NCBI RefSeq assembly: GCF_003253005.1
Contig: NZ_QEPZ01000006.1
Span: 43,578 to 107,577 of the forward strand
Source of the DNA: Haemophilus parainfluenzae
GTDB taxonomy: Bacteria > Pseudomonadota > Gammaproteobacteria > Enterobacterales > Pasteurellaceae
Direction of reading: 5' to 3'
DNA: 64,000 nucleotides
This document shows positions 24,153-35,645 of this stretch, one piece after another. The notes under the pieces are model-generated. The model saw nothing but the letters and a program-made list of their open reading frames with translations, had not been told where the DNA came from and did not search any database. A program made the position numbers and the translations under genes. Numbering within the stretch: the stretch's first letter is position 1; every line of letters begins with the position of its first letter.

Positions 24153-27100
24153 TAAAATAATTCCTCTAATTGTTGGATTAATTGCCAATCTGGTTTATCA
24201 AAAAAGATGCCCGATTGTGGCGAACCATTCATTCCTCGTAAAAATGCATAGACCACACCACCAAAATCTCGGTTGTAATCGTAGTGAGGCAAACGTGTTT
24301 TTAAATAACGATGTAATGCCACCACATACAACAAGTATTGCCAATCATAATGATGCTCTAACATGGCTTTTTTCAATGCAGCTTGATCGTAATCCTTTAA
24401 TGTCTCACCTAAGAAATTCGATTTGTAATCAAGCAAATAATATTTATTTTGATAACTGAAAACTAAATCCATTGTGCCTCGCACCATGCCTTGAATATCA
24501 TCAAACTGTAACGGTTCTGACGGCAAATGATGCCAAGTTGCTAACGCTCGATTAAAACCTACGACATCAAAATGGCTTGTGATATTGAGATAAAACGCCA
24601 ACTCTTTTAAGCATTGTTTTTCGTTAATTTGTGCAAGGGTAAAATCATCGTTTGACAAAATTGGTGTACTGAGTATTTGTTCAAACCACTGTTGAACTGC
24701 TACAAACTGCTCTTCTACAAGATTCAAATCCTGACATAATTTTTCAATGTTTTCTTTCTCAGCCAGTTGAGCAAAAGGCACCTTTTCAAAATAACGATGT
24801 AACAACGTACCAATTTGTGTTCCCCGTGGGAAATATAAAACCATTTCATCGTTATCATGACCAAGTGCGGTCAAATTTTCAGTGATATTTTCTATTAAAA
24901 TCGATGCATCATAATCTTTCGCATCATCAAAAATGAGCGATTTTTTCACCGCATTTTCATTCAAATAAGCTTTACGTTGATGAGTTTGTTCAATGCCACT
25001 AAAGCTTGTCACTCGCCAATCTTGTTCAATTTCACCTTGGAAAATTTCCGCACTTAAATTTTCTTGAGAAACATTTAAGGTAAGTGGTTCACTGGCTTGT
25101 AACACATCGGTTAATTCAATCGCTACATCATTTGGTAAAAGCTGCTTAAATTTTTCCAATAACGGTTGGGTATCCCAATTAGCTGGCAAATCGAGTTTTC
25201 GGCCAATTTCACCTTGCGTTAAAACATACAATAAAGCATTCCATTTTTTATCAAAGGCTTTCGGTAACACAAAGGCCATTTGATATTTTGCTCGGGTTAA
25301 TGCCACATAAAGCAAGCGCAATTCTTCCGCAAAAACTTCTTGGGTTAGCTCATCCAAGTGTTGATCTTGCATATCCCACAAGGTTTTGTTTTGTTTCTTA
25401 TCGTAATATAAATTAAATAGTTTCTTTTTAGTTGGGTCTTTTGCTGCATTTCCTAAAAATGGCAACCAAACTAAATCATATTCCAACCCTTTAGATTTAT
25501 GGATAGTCACAATCTTCACTAATTGACGTTCGCTTTCTAAACGGATTTGTACTTCTTGACGACCATCATCTTGAATTTGCTTTTCAAACCAACGCAATAA
25601 TGCCGCTTCACTTTCATTTAATGCCGCTGCTTGCTGTAAAATTTCGGCTAAGTGTAATAAATCTGTCAGTTTTCGTTCACCATCAGGCCGAGATAAGAGT
25701 TTTTCTGTGATATTTTCTGCTAAAAGTAAATGATGCAACATCGGCAATACGCCTTGGCGTTGCCAAATTTGTTGATACTCTGCAAATTTTTCAGCCCAAC
25801 GTTGCCACTGAATTTCATCCTGGTGAATTTGGTGAATTTCAGCTGCATTTAAGCCGAAAAGTGCGGTCGCTATTGCATTCAAAATTGGGCGCTCAGTCAC
25901 ACTCAAACAGGCTTGCAAAATCAAGGCCAGTTCTTTTGCTGTGTTACTCTCAAAGACATTTCCTCTATCCGAAAGGTACACGGAAGCAATACCAAGCGCT
26001 TGCAATTCTTTTTTCACCAGCTCTGCTTCGATATAACCACGCACCAAAACAGCTATATTTTCTGCTCGCAATGTTTGATTTTCCGCTTTGCTTTCATTCG
26101 GAAAAACTACCGGGTTTTCTGCCGCACTTTTTAACCATTGCTGAATCGATGTCGCGCAAGCTTTCGCATAATCTTGCTGGGTGGATTTGTCTTTATCGTT
26201 AATGTAAAAACGAAAGGCTGGTTCAGGCTGATTATTTAACTGAAAAACAAGATTTTTCTTGGCTGCACCTACATTTAAAAATTCAATATTTTCATAAATA
26301 AAGGGATCATTTTTGAAATCAAATAATCGATTTACCCCTTCCACTAAAGGTTGAGAAGAACGATAGTTTGTGCCTAAGTTAAAACGTTCATTGGCTTCTT
26401 TTGCTGCTTTTAAATATGTAAAAATATCGGCGCCACGGAATCGATAAATCGCCTGTTTTGGGTCTCCGATCATCATAAAGCCAACATTACCAGACGCGGT
26501 TTCATTGTGATAAATTTTCGAGAAAATTTGATACTGTAACGCATCTGTATCTTGGAATTCGTCAATCATGGCAAAAGGATATTGAAAACGAATTAATTCC
26601 GCTAACTGTTCTCCGCCCTCACTATGTAATGCCTCTTTCAATAAGCGTAATAAATCATCAAAAGATTTTTCAGGATGATTCGCTTTGTATTCAAGAAGTT
26701 TCTTTTGAATACCTTGACGATAGTGGTAAAGAATGATTTTTTTAAATAAATTACTCGGTTGAAGTTGCTCAATTAAAGCTTCAATCTCTTCAAAAGTTGG
26801 ATGTGTTATTCTCACACCTTTTTTCTTGAAAGGTGCGTTGACAGCGTTATCCAAAGCCGATTGTGTAAATTTTTTTACTAATGTTTCGTTTAAGGTGATA
26901 TCTGCTCTATTTTTTGCCCATGAGGTGACTTCATCTACAAGTGATAAAATTGTTTTGCTTGAATGTGTTTTTCCATTTAAACAAGATTTCTCTTTTTTTA
27001 CGACTTCTTCATCAAAAAGATCGCGAATTTCAACCGCACTTTCTAACCAAGCATCTTTAATCTTTTCAATAACTTCCGCATTTTCAGCGATATCTTTTTG

Positions 27101-27793
27101 CAAAAATTCTTTTAATGGCAGTTCTAACAGTTCTGGTTTATCAAGTTGCACAGAAAAATCATTTCCAATATTTGAGCCTAAATCATTCAATACATCTTCT
27201 GGCGACTTTAATTCTTTTGAGATAAATGCAGCCAAATGGAAAGGCAAATCATAAAAATGCTCTCGCCAAAATTCATTTGCAAATTGTTTGAGTAAATCAG
27301 ACTGATCTTTGAGAAGTTTTAAATTGAAATGCACGCCTGAATTAAAAGCATGTTGCATCAGCATTCGGCGACAAAAACCGTGAATGGTATAAATGGAGGC
27401 TAAATCTAAATTTTGTTCGGCCAGCTTTAAGCGACGAAGTGCGGTCGGAATATCCTCTAAATAAGGCAATAACTCCGCTAAAAATTGATGTTCTCCAGTA
27501 AAAATCGCCTTGTCTTGATTTTCATAATATTCAGAAAAAACCGAAATTGCCGCCGTTAAACGTTCCCGAATTTTGCGTTTTAAATCTTCCGTCGCCATTT
27601 CAGTAAAGGTTACGACTAAAATTTCTTCCACATTCAACGGACGAGAAAAACAATTCTCACCAGCCTGTAAAAATAAACGAAGATAGATGGAACCGATAGT
27701 ATAGGTTTTCCCTGTACCTGCAGAGGCTTCAATTAAATTGACTTGATTTAAGGGTAACGAAATGGCATTAAGTGCGGTTGATTTTTGGCTCAT
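24152..27793 (-). CDS. recB: RecBCD nuclease, beta subunit RecB
   Basis: A 1213-residue 3'-5' helicase and nuclease that processes double-strand ends and degrades foreign linear DNA. Walker A ASAGTGKTYT (residues 23-32), helicase motif II DEFQDTDALQ, motif VI YVALTRAKYQ, and the C-terminal nuclease residues DLVFSYQNKYYLLDYKSN (Asp, Asp, Lys of the RecB nuclease motif) are visible. Several uptake signals occur within. A restriction-modification operon starts 137 bases upstream on the other strand. Confidence 0.97.
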   Translation of the reverse strand: MSQKSTALNAISLPLNQVNLIEASAGTGKTYTIGSIYLRLFLQAGENCFSRPLNVEEILVVTFTEMATEDLKRKIRERLTAAISVFSEYYENQDKAIFTGEHQFLAELLPYLEDIPTALRRLKLAEQNLDLASIYTIHGFCRRMLMQHAFNSGVHFNLKLLKDQSDLLKQFANEFWREHFYDLPFHLAAFISKELKSPEDVLNDLGSNIGNDFSVQLDKPELLELPLKEFLQKDIAENAEVIEKIKDAWLESAVEIRDLFDEEVVKKEKSCLNGKTHSSKTILSLVDEVTSWAKNRADITLNETLVKKFTQSALDNAVNAPFKKKGVRITHPTFEEIEALIEQLQPSNLFKKIILYHYRQGIQKKLLEYKANHPEKSFDDLLRLLKEALHSEGGEQLAELIRFQYPFAMIDEFQDTDALQYQIFSKIYHNETASGNVGFMMIGDPKQAIYRFRGADIFTYLKAAKEANERFNLGTNYRSSQPLVEGVNRLFDFKNDPFIYENIEFLNVGAAKKNLVFQLNNQPEPAFRFYINDKDKSTQQDYAKACATSIQQWLKSAAENPVVFPNESKAENQTLRAENIAVLVRGYIEAELVKKELQALGIASVYLSDRGNVFESNTAKELALILQACLSVTERPILNAIATALFGLNAAEIHQIHQDEIQWQRWAEKFAEYQQIWQRQGVLPMLHHLLLAENITEKLLSRPDGERKLTDLLHLAEILQQAAALNESEAALLRWFEKQIQDDGRQEVQIRLESERQLVKIVTIHKSKGLEYDLVWLPFLGNAAKDPTKKKLFNLYYDKKQNKTLWDMQDQHLDELTQEVFAEELRLLYVALTRAKYQMAFVLPKAFDKKWNALLYVLTQGEIGRKLDLPANWDTQPLLEKFKQLLPNDVAIELTDVLQASEPLTLNVSQENLSAEIFQGEIEQDWRVTSFSGIEQTHQRKAYLNENAVKKSLIFDDAKDYDASILIENITENLTALGHDNDEMVLYFPRGTQIGTLLHRYFEKVPFAQLAEKENIEKLCQDLNLVEEQFVAVQQWFEQILSTPILSNDDFTLAQINEKQCLKELAFYLNITSHFDVVGFNRALATWHHLPSEPLQFDDIQGMVRGTMDLVFSYQNKYYLLDYKSNFLGETLKDYDQAALKKAMLEHHYDWQYLLYVVALHRYLKTRLPHYDYNRDFGGVVYAFLRGMNGSPQSGIFFDKPDWQLIQQLEELF

Positions 27794-27930
27794 TTTTTAT
27801 TTTTTTGGAAACATTAGCGTGTTCTTATTGTAGAGGAATTTCCGTAGAAATTCATTTAGTTATTATTTATTTCTTGTATAATTTGGAACATTTATAACTT
27901 AATAATGACACAAAATATTCTGAGGATTTT

Positions 27931-29484
27931 ATGGCTGCTGCAATTCAACAACGACAACGTGATGAACTTCATCGACGCATTTGGCAAATCGCTAATGATG
28001 TGCGAGGTGCTGTTGACGGTTGGGATTTTAAACAATACGTTTTAGGGGCTCTTTTCTATCGTTTTATCAGCGAAAATTTTGCTAACTATATTGAAGGTGG
28101 CGATGATAGCGTTGATTATTCTACTTTTAATGATAATGACCCTATTATTGCGGCAATCAAAGAAGACACCATCAAAGCAAAAGGCTATTTTATTTACCCA
28201 AGCCAATTGTTTAAAAATGTCGTGGCAACAGCCAACACTAATCCGAATTTAAATACAGATCTGAAAAGCATTTTTACTGATATCGAAAACTCCGCTACTG
28301 GCTACCCTTCTGAACAGGATATCAAAGGCTTATTTGCTGATTTTGATACCACCAGCAACCGCTTGGGTAATACCGTTGCCGATAAAAACAGCCGTCTCGC
28401 TGCCGTATTAAAAGGCGTTGCAGAGTTAGATTTTGGTGACTTTGAAGATAATCATATCGATTTATTCGGTGATGCTTACGAATATTTAATTTCCAATTAT
28501 GCTGCCAATGCCGGTAAATCGGGGGGCGAGTTCTTTACACCACAATGCGTTTCCAAGCTAATTGCTCGACTGGCTTTATATGGACAAGACAAAGTCAATA
28601 AAATTTACGACCCAGCAGCAGGTTCGGGTTCTTTATTATTGCAAGCAAAAAAACAATTTGATGAACACATCATTGAAGAAGGATTCTTCGGGCAGGAAAT
28701 TAATCACACCACTTACAACCTCGCCAGAATGAATATGTTTTTGCATAACATCAACTACGACAAGTTTAATATCGCCCTTGGCAACACCTTAATGAATCCG
28801 CAATTTGGCGATGATAAACCCTTCGATGCTATCGTTTCTAACCCACCTTACTCCGTAAAATGGATTGGCTCAGACGATCCAACGCTAATTAACGATGAAC
28901 GCTTTGCCCCTGCCGGTGTGCTTGCACCAAAATCCAAAGCGGACTTTGCCTTTATTTTGCATGCGTTAAGTTATCTTTCAGCAAAAGGCCGCGCGGCGAT
29001 TGTCTCCTTCCCCGGCATTTTTTACCGCGGCGGCGCGGAACAAAAAATTCGTCAATATTTGGTGGATAATAACTATGTGGAAACGGTGATTGCCTTAGCA
29101 CCTAATCTCTTTTTTGGCACCAGTATTGCAGTGAATATTTTGGTGCTTTCCAAACATAAACCTGATACCCAAACGCAATTTATCGATGCTAGCGGTTTAT
29201 TTAAATCCGCCACCAATAACAATATTTTGGAAGAGGAACATATTGAGCAAATTCTCAAACTCTTTGCCGATAAAGAAGATGTACCGCATTTAGCCAAATC
29301 CGTGTCCTTTGAAGACATCGTTAAAAATGACTACAACCTTGCGGTGAGTTCTTATGTGGAACAAAAAGACACCCGAGAGGTGATTGATATCGATAAACTC
29401 AACGCAGAAATTAAACAAACCGTTGCCAATATCGACCGCTTACGTGAGGAAATTGACAAAATTGTGTCGGAGATTGAGGGGTAA
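27931..29484 (+). CDS. hsdM: Type I restriction-modification, methyltransferase subunit HsdM
   Basis: A 517-residue N6-adenine methyltransferase. SAM motif [10 protein letters not shown] (about residue 228) and catalytic NPPY (about 304), plus the N-terminal helical domain ([20 protein letters not shown]) typical of HsdM. A promoter-like TATAAT lies near 27880. The size and the HsdR similarity place it in the type IC (EcoR124I-like) group. It comes first in the hsdM-hsdS-hsdR unit; hsdS begins seven bases after its stop. Confidence 0.95.
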   Translation: MAAAIQQRQRDELHRRIWQIANDVRGAVDGWDFKQYVLGALFYRFISENFANYIEGGDDSVDYSTFNDNDPIIAAIKEDTIKAKGYFIYPSQLFKNVVATANTNPNLNTDLKSIFTDIENSATGYPSEQDIKGLFADFDTTSNRLGNTVADKNSRLAAVLKGVAELDFGDFEDNHIDLFGDAYEYLISNYAANAGKSGGEFFTPQCVSKLIARLALYGQDKVNKIYDPAAGSGSLLLQAKKQFDEHIIEEGFFGQEINHTTYNLARMNMFLHNINYDKFNIALGNTLMNPQFGDDKPFDAIVSNPPYSVKWIGSDDPTLINDERFAPAGVLAPKSKADFAFILHALSYLSAKGRAAIVSFPGIFYRGGAEQKIRQYLVDNNYVETVIALAPNLFFGTSIAVNILVLSKHKPDTQTQFIDASGLFKSATNNNILEEEHIEQILKLFADKEDVPHLAKSVSFEDIVKNDYNLAVSSYVEQKDTREVIDIDKLNAEIKQTVANIDRLREEIDKIVSEIEG

Positions 29485-29491
29485 AAACACC

Positions 29492-30655
29492 ATGAAAAAC
29501 AACCGCACTTTTTTAGATAAATTATTGGATGGGGCTGAGGTAAAATGGATACCACTAGGCGATGTTGCCGATTATGAACAACCCACTAAATATCTTGTTA
29601 ATTCAACTGTGTACAATGATAATTATCCAACCCCAGTATTAACTGCAGGGAAAACATTCATTCTGGGATATACGAATGAGGATGAAGGGATATATTTTGC
29701 ATCAAAATCACCAGTGATAATTTTTGATGATTTTACAACTGCAAATAAATGGGTTGATTTTGACTTTAAAGCAAAATCATCAGCAATGAAAATGATAACA
29801 TCCAAAAATGAAAAATTTGCTTTATTAAAATATATTTATTATTGGTTAAACACATTACCAAATAACCAAACTGATGGTGATCATAAACGTCAATGGATTT
29901 CTAATTATGCTAATAAATTAATCCCCATCCCCCCACTCTCCGTCCAAACCGAAATCGTAAAAATTTTGGATGCATTGACAGCGCTTACCAGCGAGCTTAC
30001 CAGCGAGCTTACACTACGCCGGAAGCAGTATGAATACTATCGGGAGAAATTGTTATCCTTTGATAGCTTAGGTCGATTAAATACAGAGGTAGCCAAGAAG
30101 AAACTTATTGATTTAGCTTATTTCCAAAATGGAAAAGGACATGAAAAAAATATTGATGAAAAAGGTTTATTTATTGTTATAAATTCAAAATTTATTTCAA
30201 CAAATGGAACTGTAAAAAAATACTGCAATGAGCAAATCGTTCCTTTATTTAAAGATGATATTTTAATTGTTATGAGCGATTTACCAAATGGAAAGGCTCT
30301 TGCAAAAACATTTTTTGTAAAAAAAGACAATAAATATACTCTCAATCAACGTATAGGAAGAATTACAGTAAAAGAAGATTCTGAGTTACTCCCTAGTTTT
30401 GTTAATTATTTTTTAAATAGAAATAACCAATTGACAAAATATGATAATGGTACAGATCAGACAAACTTAAGAAAGGATCAAATACTGGATGTTGAAATTC
30501 CCATTCCTCCACTCGAAGAACAACAACGTATCGTTTCAATCCTCGATAAATTTGAAACCTTAACCAATTCCATTACCGAAGGCTTGCCTTTGGCAATTGA
30601 GCAAAGTCAAAAGCGGTATGAATATTATAGAGAATTGTTATTAAATTTCTCATAA
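29492..30655 (+). CDS. hsdS: Type I restriction-modification, specificity subunit HsdS
   Basis: A 387-residue subunit with two target recognition domains, each followed by a conserved helical spacer (IPPLSVQTEIVKILD in the middle, IPPLEEQQRIVSILD near the end). The central spacer holds two copies of TSEL (29987-30010), comparable to the TAEL repeats of EcoR124I whose number sets the spacing of the two half-sites. The start at 29492 is seven bases after hsdM; the frame runs back into hsdM to 29384. The recognition sequence cannot be predicted. Confidence 0.92.
   Translation: MKNNRTFLDKLLDGAEVKWIPLGDVADYEQPTKYLVNSTVYNDNYPTPVLTAGKTFILGYTNEDEGIYFASKSPVIIFDDFTTANKWVDFDFKAKSSAMKMITSKNEKFALLKYIYYWLNTLPNNQTDGDHKRQWISNYANKLIPIPPLSVQTEIVKILDALTALTSELTSELTLRRKQYEYYREKLLSFDSLGRLNTEVAKKKLIDLAYFQNGKGHEKNIDEKGLFIVINSKFISTNGTVKKYCNEQIVPLFKDDILIVMSDLPNGKALAKTFFVKKDNKYTLNQRIGRITVKEDSELLPSFVNYFLNRNNQLTKYDNGTDQTNLRKDQILDVEIPIPPLEEQQRIVSILDKFETLTNSITEGLPLAIEQSQKRYEYYRELLLNFS
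29987..30010 (+). repeat. Two 12-bp repeats in hsdS (TSEL-TSEL)
   Basis: ACCAGCGAGCTT occurs twice in tandem, in frame, within the central spacer of HsdS. In EcoR124I/II the change between two and three 4-residue repeats alters specificity. Confidence 0.9.
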
Positions 30656-30692
30656 CCTGTAGGACAGAAAAAGAATCAATTAAGGAACCCTT

Positions 30693-33600
30693 ATGACCCA
30701 ATATAAAACCATCACTGAATCCAACAATTTTATTGTTTTAGATCAATATAATAAGTTTGTTGAAGAACCCAATGCAGGCTACCAAACGGAAGGGAGCCTT
30801 GAGCGTGAATTTATCCGCGATTTACAGGCTCAAGGCTATGAGTATTTACAAGGACTTAATAATCACGATGAACTGATTAAAAACTTACGGGTTCAATTAC
30901 AGCGCTTAAATAATGTGGTTTTCTCTGATGCGGAATGGCGACGTTTTTTAGAGGAATATTTGGATAAACCCAGTGATAATCTGATCGAGAAAACCCGCAA
31001 AATTCATGATGACTATATTTATGATTTTGTGTTTGATGATGGACACATTCAGAATATTTATCTGCTAGATAAGAGAAATCTTGCCAATAACGCTGTGCAA
31101 GTTATCAATCAATTTGAACAAACCGGCAGCTATGACAATCGTTATGATGTGACGATTTTGGTGAATGGTTTACCGCTTGTACATATTGAATTAAAAAAAC
31201 GTGGCGTGGCTATTCGTGAAGCCTTTAACCAAATTCATCGCTACAGCAAAGAAAGTTTCAATAAAGAAAATTCGCTCTTTAAATATATTCAAATTTTTGT
31301 CATTTCTAATGGCACAGATACCCGCTATTTTGCCAATACCACCAAGCGAGATAAAAACAGCTATGACTTCACAATGAATTGGGCAACGGCAAAAAATACT
31401 CTGATTAAAGATTTAAAGGATTTTACGGCGACATTCTTGCAAAAACATACCCTGCTCAATGTATTGGTAAATTACTGCGTGTTTGATGTTTCTGATACCT
31501 TATTGATTATGCGCTCATATCAAATAGCCGCCACCGAGCGTATTTTATGGAAAATTAAAAGTTCATATCAGGCGAAAAATTGGAGCAATAAAGAAAGTGG
31601 TGGCTACATTTGGCACACTACAGGCTCAGGCAAAACCCTCACCAGCTTTAAAGCCGCACGCCTTGCAACAGAATTAGACTTTATTGAAAAAGTATTCTTC
31701 GTGGTTGATAGAAAGGATTTGGACTATCAAACCATGAAAGAATACCAACGTTTTTCACCGGATAGTGTAAATGGTTCAGAAAGTACGGCTGGGCTAAAAC
31801 GCAATATCGACAAAGACGACAATAAAATCATTGTTACCACTATTCAAAAACTCAACAACCTGATGAAATCGGAAGATAAATTACCGATTTACGATAAACA
31901 GGTCGTTTTTATCTTTGATGAATGCCATCGTTCTCAATTTGGTGAAGCGCAAAAAAATCTAACGAGAAAATTTAAAAAATACTATCAATTTGGTTTTACC
32001 GGTACACCGATTTTTGGCGATGACATTATTGATGGAAAATTAATTCGTAAAGGTAACGCCATAGGTGCGGAAACTACAGAAAGCGTGTTTGGAATCCAAC
32101 TTCACTCTTACATTATCACCGATGCGATTCGTGATGAAAAAGTGCTGAAATTTAAAGTGGATTACAATGACGTACGGCCACAATTTAAGAGTATTGAAAC
32201 CGAAAAAAATCTTGAAAAACTCACCGCACTTGAAAAGAAACAAGCTTTTTTACGCCAAGAGCGTATCGAGCAAATAGCTAAGTATATTTTAGATAATTTC
32301 AAACAAAAGACCCATCGCTTTAATGCGGGTAACAATGGCTTTAATGCCATGTTTGCAGTAAGTAGCGTAGATGCTGCTAAAGCTTATTATCAAACTTTTA
32401 AACAGTTACAAAGTGCGGTCAAAAATCCACTTAAAATTGCAACAATCTTTTCGTTTTCCGCGAATGAAGAGCAAGATGCGATTGGCGATATTGTCGATGA
32501 AACTTTTGAAGTGGAGGCAATGAACTCCTCGGCTAAGGAATTTTTAAAATCGGCTATTGATGATTACAGAGGCTATTTTGCAACCAATTTTGATGTAGAT
32601 GCGAAATCGTTCCAAAACTACTATCGCGATCTCGCTAAACGCGTCAAAAACAAAGAAGTGGATTTATTGATTGTCGTTGGAATGTTTTTAACTGGTTTTG
32701 ATGCCCCAACCTTAAACACGTTATTTGTAGATAAAAATTTACGTTACCATGGTTTGATTCAAGCTTATTCTCGTACAAACCGTATTTACAACAGTACCAA
32801 AAGTTTTGGCAATATCGTCACTTTCCGTGATTTGGAACAAGATACCATTGATGCGATTACCCTTTTCGGTAAATCCAATACGCGCAATGTCGTTTTGGAA
32901 AAAAGTTACCAAGAATATATGGAAGGCTTTACCGATGCTGGCGTGGCCCGTCGTGGGTATTTAGACGTTATTGCAGAGTTACAAGAACGCTTCCCTGATC
33001 CAGATGTAATTCAAACAGAAAAAGACAAGAAAGACTTTGTAAAATTATTTGGTGAATATTTGCGAGTTGAAAATATTCTGCAAAACTACGATGAGTTCGC
33101 TGCTTTACAAGCATTTCAATCGCTCGATACCAGTGATGCAAAAGCCGTTGAAGCCTTTAAAGAAAAATATTATTTAACAGATGAGGCTTTTGCTGAAATG
33201 CAACCTATTGATATGCCAAGCGAACGTAGCATTCAGAATTACCGTTCGACTTACAACGATATTCGGGATTGGCTCCGTCGTCAAAAAGATGGCGAGGAAA
33301 AAGCAAAATCGACCATTGATTGGGACGATGTGGTGTTTGAAGTGGATTTATTAAAATCCCAAGAAATCAATTTAGATTACATTTTAGAATTGATTTTTGA
33401 ACACAACAAAAAAATGAAAAATAAAGCTGAGCTGATTGATGAAATTCGAACCACAATCCGAGCGAGCCTAGGTAATCGCGCCAAAGAAAGTTTAATCGTA
33501 GATTTTATCAATCAAACTGACTTAGATAGCATTGTCGATAAAGCCGGTATTATTGAATCCTTCTTCCAATTTGCCCAAAAAGAGCAACAGAAAGAAGCTG

Positions 33601-33821
33601 ACGAATTAATTAGCAGTGAAGGGCTGAATATTGATGCTGCGAAGCGTTATATTAATGTATCCTTAAAACGCGGATATGCAAGTGAACAAGGTACGGATTT
33701 AAATGATGCCCTACCGAAAATGAGTCCGCTTAATCCGCAATATCTCACGAAAAAACAAAGCATTTTCCAAAAGATTGTTGCCTTTGTTGAGAAATTTGTT
33801 GGGATTGGTGGCGAGGTTTAA
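30693..33821 (+). CDS. hsdR: Type I restriction endonuclease subunit HsdR
   Basis: A 1042-residue motor and nuclease subunit, close in length and sequence to EcoR124I HsdR (1038 residues). The nuclease core reads [20 protein letters not shown] (Asp...Glu-x-Lys, about residues 150-168); the helicase has TGSGKTLTS (about 310) and [10 protein letters not shown] (about 409), and TGTPIFG. It starts 37 bases after hsdS. The system looks intact. One uptake signal lies at about 32412. Confidence 0.96.
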   Translation: MTQYKTITESNNFIVLDQYNKFVEEPNAGYQTEGSLEREFIRDLQAQGYEYLQGLNNHDELIKNLRVQLQRLNNVVFSDAEWRRFLEEYLDKPSDNLIEKTRKIHDDYIYDFVFDDGHIQNIYLLDKRNLANNAVQVINQFEQTGSYDNRYDVTILVNGLPLVHIELKKRGVAIREAFNQIHRYSKESFNKENSLFKYIQIFVISNGTDTRYFANTTKRDKNSYDFTMNWATAKNTLIKDLKDFTATFLQKHTLLNVLVNYCVFDVSDTLLIMRSYQIAATERILWKIKSSYQAKNWSNKESGGYIWHTTGSGKTLTSFKAARLATELDFIEKVFFVVDRKDLDYQTMKEYQRFSPDSVNGSESTAGLKRNIDKDDNKIIVTTIQKLNNLMKSEDKLPIYDKQVVFIFDECHRSQFGEAQKNLTRKFKKYYQFGFTGTPIFGDDIIDGKLIRKGNAIGAETTESVFGIQLHSYIITDAIRDEKVLKFKVDYNDVRPQFKSIETEKNLEKLTALEKKQAFLRQERIEQIAKYILDNFKQKTHRFNAGNNGFNAMFAVSSVDAAKAYYQTFKQLQSAVKNPLKIATIFSFSANEEQDAIGDIVDETFEVEAMNSSAKEFLKSAIDDYRGYFATNFDVDAKSFQNYYRDLAKRVKNKEVDLLIVVGMFLTGFDAPTLNTLFVDKNLRYHGLIQAYSRTNRIYNSTKSFGNIVTFRDLEQDTIDAITLFGKSNTRNVVLEKSYQEYMEGFTDAGVARRGYLDVIAELQERFPDPDVIQTEKDKKDFVKLFGEYLRVENILQNYDEFAALQAFQSLDTSDAKAVEAFKEKYYLTDEAFAEMQPIDMPSERSIQNYRSTYNDIRDWLRRQKDGEEKAKSTIDWDDVVFEVDLLKSQEINLDYILELIFEHNKKMKNKAELIDEIRTTIRASLGNRAKESLIVDFINQTDLDSIVDKAGIIESFFQFAQKEQQKEADELISSEGLNIDAAKRYINVSLKRGYASEQGTDLNDALPKMSPLNPQYLTKKQSIFQKIVAFVEKFVGIGGEV

Positions 33822-33845
33822 AAACTTAAACCGACTATATAGAAT

Positions 33846-33880
33846 TAAAAAGGTGTAATCTATTGATTACACCTTTTTAT
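33846..33880 (+). terminator. Terminator after hsdR
   Basis: A 14-bp stem AAAAAGGTGTAATC with its complement and T run; useful in both directions between hsdR and the convergent DsrE-like gene. Confidence 0.88.
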
Positions 33881-33900
33881 TTTGTCAGTTTTATCAGGAA

Positions 33901-34257
33901 TTAGAACGTTAAAACTTTATCCGCCCACAATGTCCACTCGGATACATCATCTAAGGTACCAAGGGTCACGCCGTCAATTAATTTAGCGTCTAATAAACCA
34001 CGTGCTTTTACGCAGCTGGTGCATAATTTAATTTCAGCACCTTGTGCCGCTAAAATATCGATAAGCTGTTGGATATTGAAACCTTCATTTGGGTTTTGCC
34101 CAGCAATACCGCATAAAATCGCATCAGAAAAGCAGAATAATTTAATATTCACATCCTTGCTGTGCTCTTCTTTCATATTAATGGCGAAACGAACAGCATT
34201 GAACGTTTTTTCTCCGCTATATGTGGAATCATTGACGATAAAAAGAATATTTTGCAT
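33901..34257 (-). CDS. DsrE/YchN-family protein
   Basis: A 118-residue alpha/beta protein of the DsrE-like group: NILFIVNDSTYSGEKTFNAV at the start, FCFSDAILCGI, and a CTSC segment (IKLCTSCVKARGL) with potentially reactive cysteines. Such proteins act in sulfur transfer or as small oligomers of unclear function (E. coli YchN). The start has an AAGGAG site six bases upstream. It follows a terminator, so it has its own promoter. Confidence 0.8.
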   Translation of the reverse strand: MQNILFIVNDSTYSGEKTFNAVRFAINMKEEHSKDVNIKLFCFSDAILCGIAGQNPNEGFNIQQLIDILAAQGAEIKLCTSCVKARGLLDAKLIDGVTLGTLDDVSEWTLWADKVLTF

Positions 34258-34287
34258 GACGCACTCCTTGTTGCAATACTATAAAAT

Positions 34288-34312
34288 GAAGGCGTAATAA
34301 ATTACGCCTTTA
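34288..34312 (-). terminator. Terminator after the purine permease gene
   Basis: AAGGCGTAAT/ATTACGCCTT stem with flanking A/T residues, between the permease stop and the next minus-strand gene. Confidence 0.75.
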
Positions 34313-34317
34313 TGAAA

Positions 34318-35625
34318 TCAGCCAACCCAAACGAACTTGGCCACAAATAATAAAGACACCACCCACACAGGGGCATTGACCTCGCGTATTCTACCTGTAC
34401 AGGCCTTCATGACGCAATAGCTAATAAAACCAAATGCGATACCTTCAGTAATTGAATAAGTAAATGGCATCATCGCTGCAGTGATAAAAGCAGGCGTTGC
34501 TTCAGTTAAATCATCCCAGTGTACACGGATAAGACTAGATGCCATTAAAATCCCCACATAGACTAACGCCCCTGCGGTTGCATAAGCTGGTACCACACTA
34601 GCAAGAGGTGAAAAGAAAATAGTGAGTAAGAATAAAACCCCGACTGTTACTGCAGTTAAACCAGTTCTACCGCCAACAGAAACACCTGCACCACTTTCAA
34701 TATAGGTACTGATAGCGGATGTGCCGATATAAGAACCGACTACCGCACTCACGCTATCTACATAAAGAGCTTGTTTCATTTTCGGGAAACGACCTTTTTC
34801 ATCACTGAAACCTGCTTTATCGGTTACACCTAATAAGGTGCCTGATGAGTCAAATAGGTTTACTAATAAGAATGAGAAAATGATGCCGAGCAAAGCCGTA
34901 TCTAAAGCACCCGCAATATCGACTTTTCCTACAACCGCACCTAAACTTGGTGGCATCGAAACTATGCCGTGGAAAGTAACTTGGTCATCAATTAAAAGCG
35001 CTAATCCAGTTACTACTGCGATAGAAATTAAAACACCAGAGAAAATATTACGTGCAGCTAAAACTACGATAATAAAGAAACCTAATACGCCAAGCAGAAT
35101 TTTAGGATCATGTAAATTGCCTAATGCCACTAAGGTTGCAGGATTCGCGACAACCAATCCCATATTTTTAAAGCCAATTAACGCAATAAAAAAGCCGATA
35201 CCTGCACCAATTCCCACGCGCAATGAAAGCGGAATGGAAGCCATTAACCAATAACGGATTTGGAATAAGGTGAGAACAAATAAACCAATTGAGCCCCAGA
35301 AAATGGTGCCCATACCCACTTCCCAAGAATAACCAAGCTTGCCAACGACTACATAGGCGAAAAACGCATTGAGCCCCATGGCTGGCGCAAGCGCAATAGG
35401 TAAATTACTGAATAATCCCATCGCAATGGTGCCAAGTGCAGCAATTAAACAAGTAGTCACGAAAACAACTTGTTTATCCATTCCCGCATCACCTAATACG
35501 GATGGGTTTACAAACACGATATACACCATGGTAAAGAAGGTGGTGATACCAGCAATAATTTCAGTTTTGGTCGTACTGCCCTTTTCTTTAATGGAAAAAA
35601 GGCGTTCAAGTAAAGATTGTTGCAT
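34318..35625 (-). CDS. NCS2 purine permease (adenine/guanine-hypoxanthine type)
   Basis: A 435-residue membrane protein with about 13 hydrophobic segments and NCS2-family motifs: TEIIAGITTFFTMVYIVFVN at the start, ALAPAMGLNAFFAYVVV, and SSGTLLGVTDKAGF. These features mark the AzgA-like subgroup (E. coli AdeP/YicO, GhxP/GhxQ), which takes up adenine or guanine/hypoxanthine with protons. The exact base cannot be told. It is 20 bases downstream of the usg-1-like gene, so it may share its transcript. Confidence 0.9.
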   Translation of the reverse strand: MQQSLLERLFSIKEKGSTTKTEIIAGITTFFTMVYIVFVNPSVLGDAGMDKQVVFVTTCLIAALGTIAMGLFSNLPIALAPAMGLNAFFAYVVVGKLGYSWEVGMGTIFWGSIGLFVLTLFQIRYWLMASIPLSLRVGIGAGIGFFIALIGFKNMGLVVANPATLVALGNLHDPKILLGVLGFFIIVVLAARNIFSGVLISIAVVTGLALLIDDQVTFHGIVSMPPSLGAVVGKVDIAGALDTALLGIIFSFLLVNLFDSSGTLLGVTDKAGFSDEKGRFPKMKQALYVDSVSAVVGSYIGTSAISTYIESGAGVSVGGRTGLTAVTVGVLFLLTIFFSPLASVVPAYATAGALVYVGILMASSLIRVHWDDLTEATPAFITAAMMPFTYSITEGIAFGFISYCVMKACTGRIREVNAPVWVVSLLFVAKFVWVG

Positions 35626-35645
35626 TGTCTTCCCCTTAACTTAAA

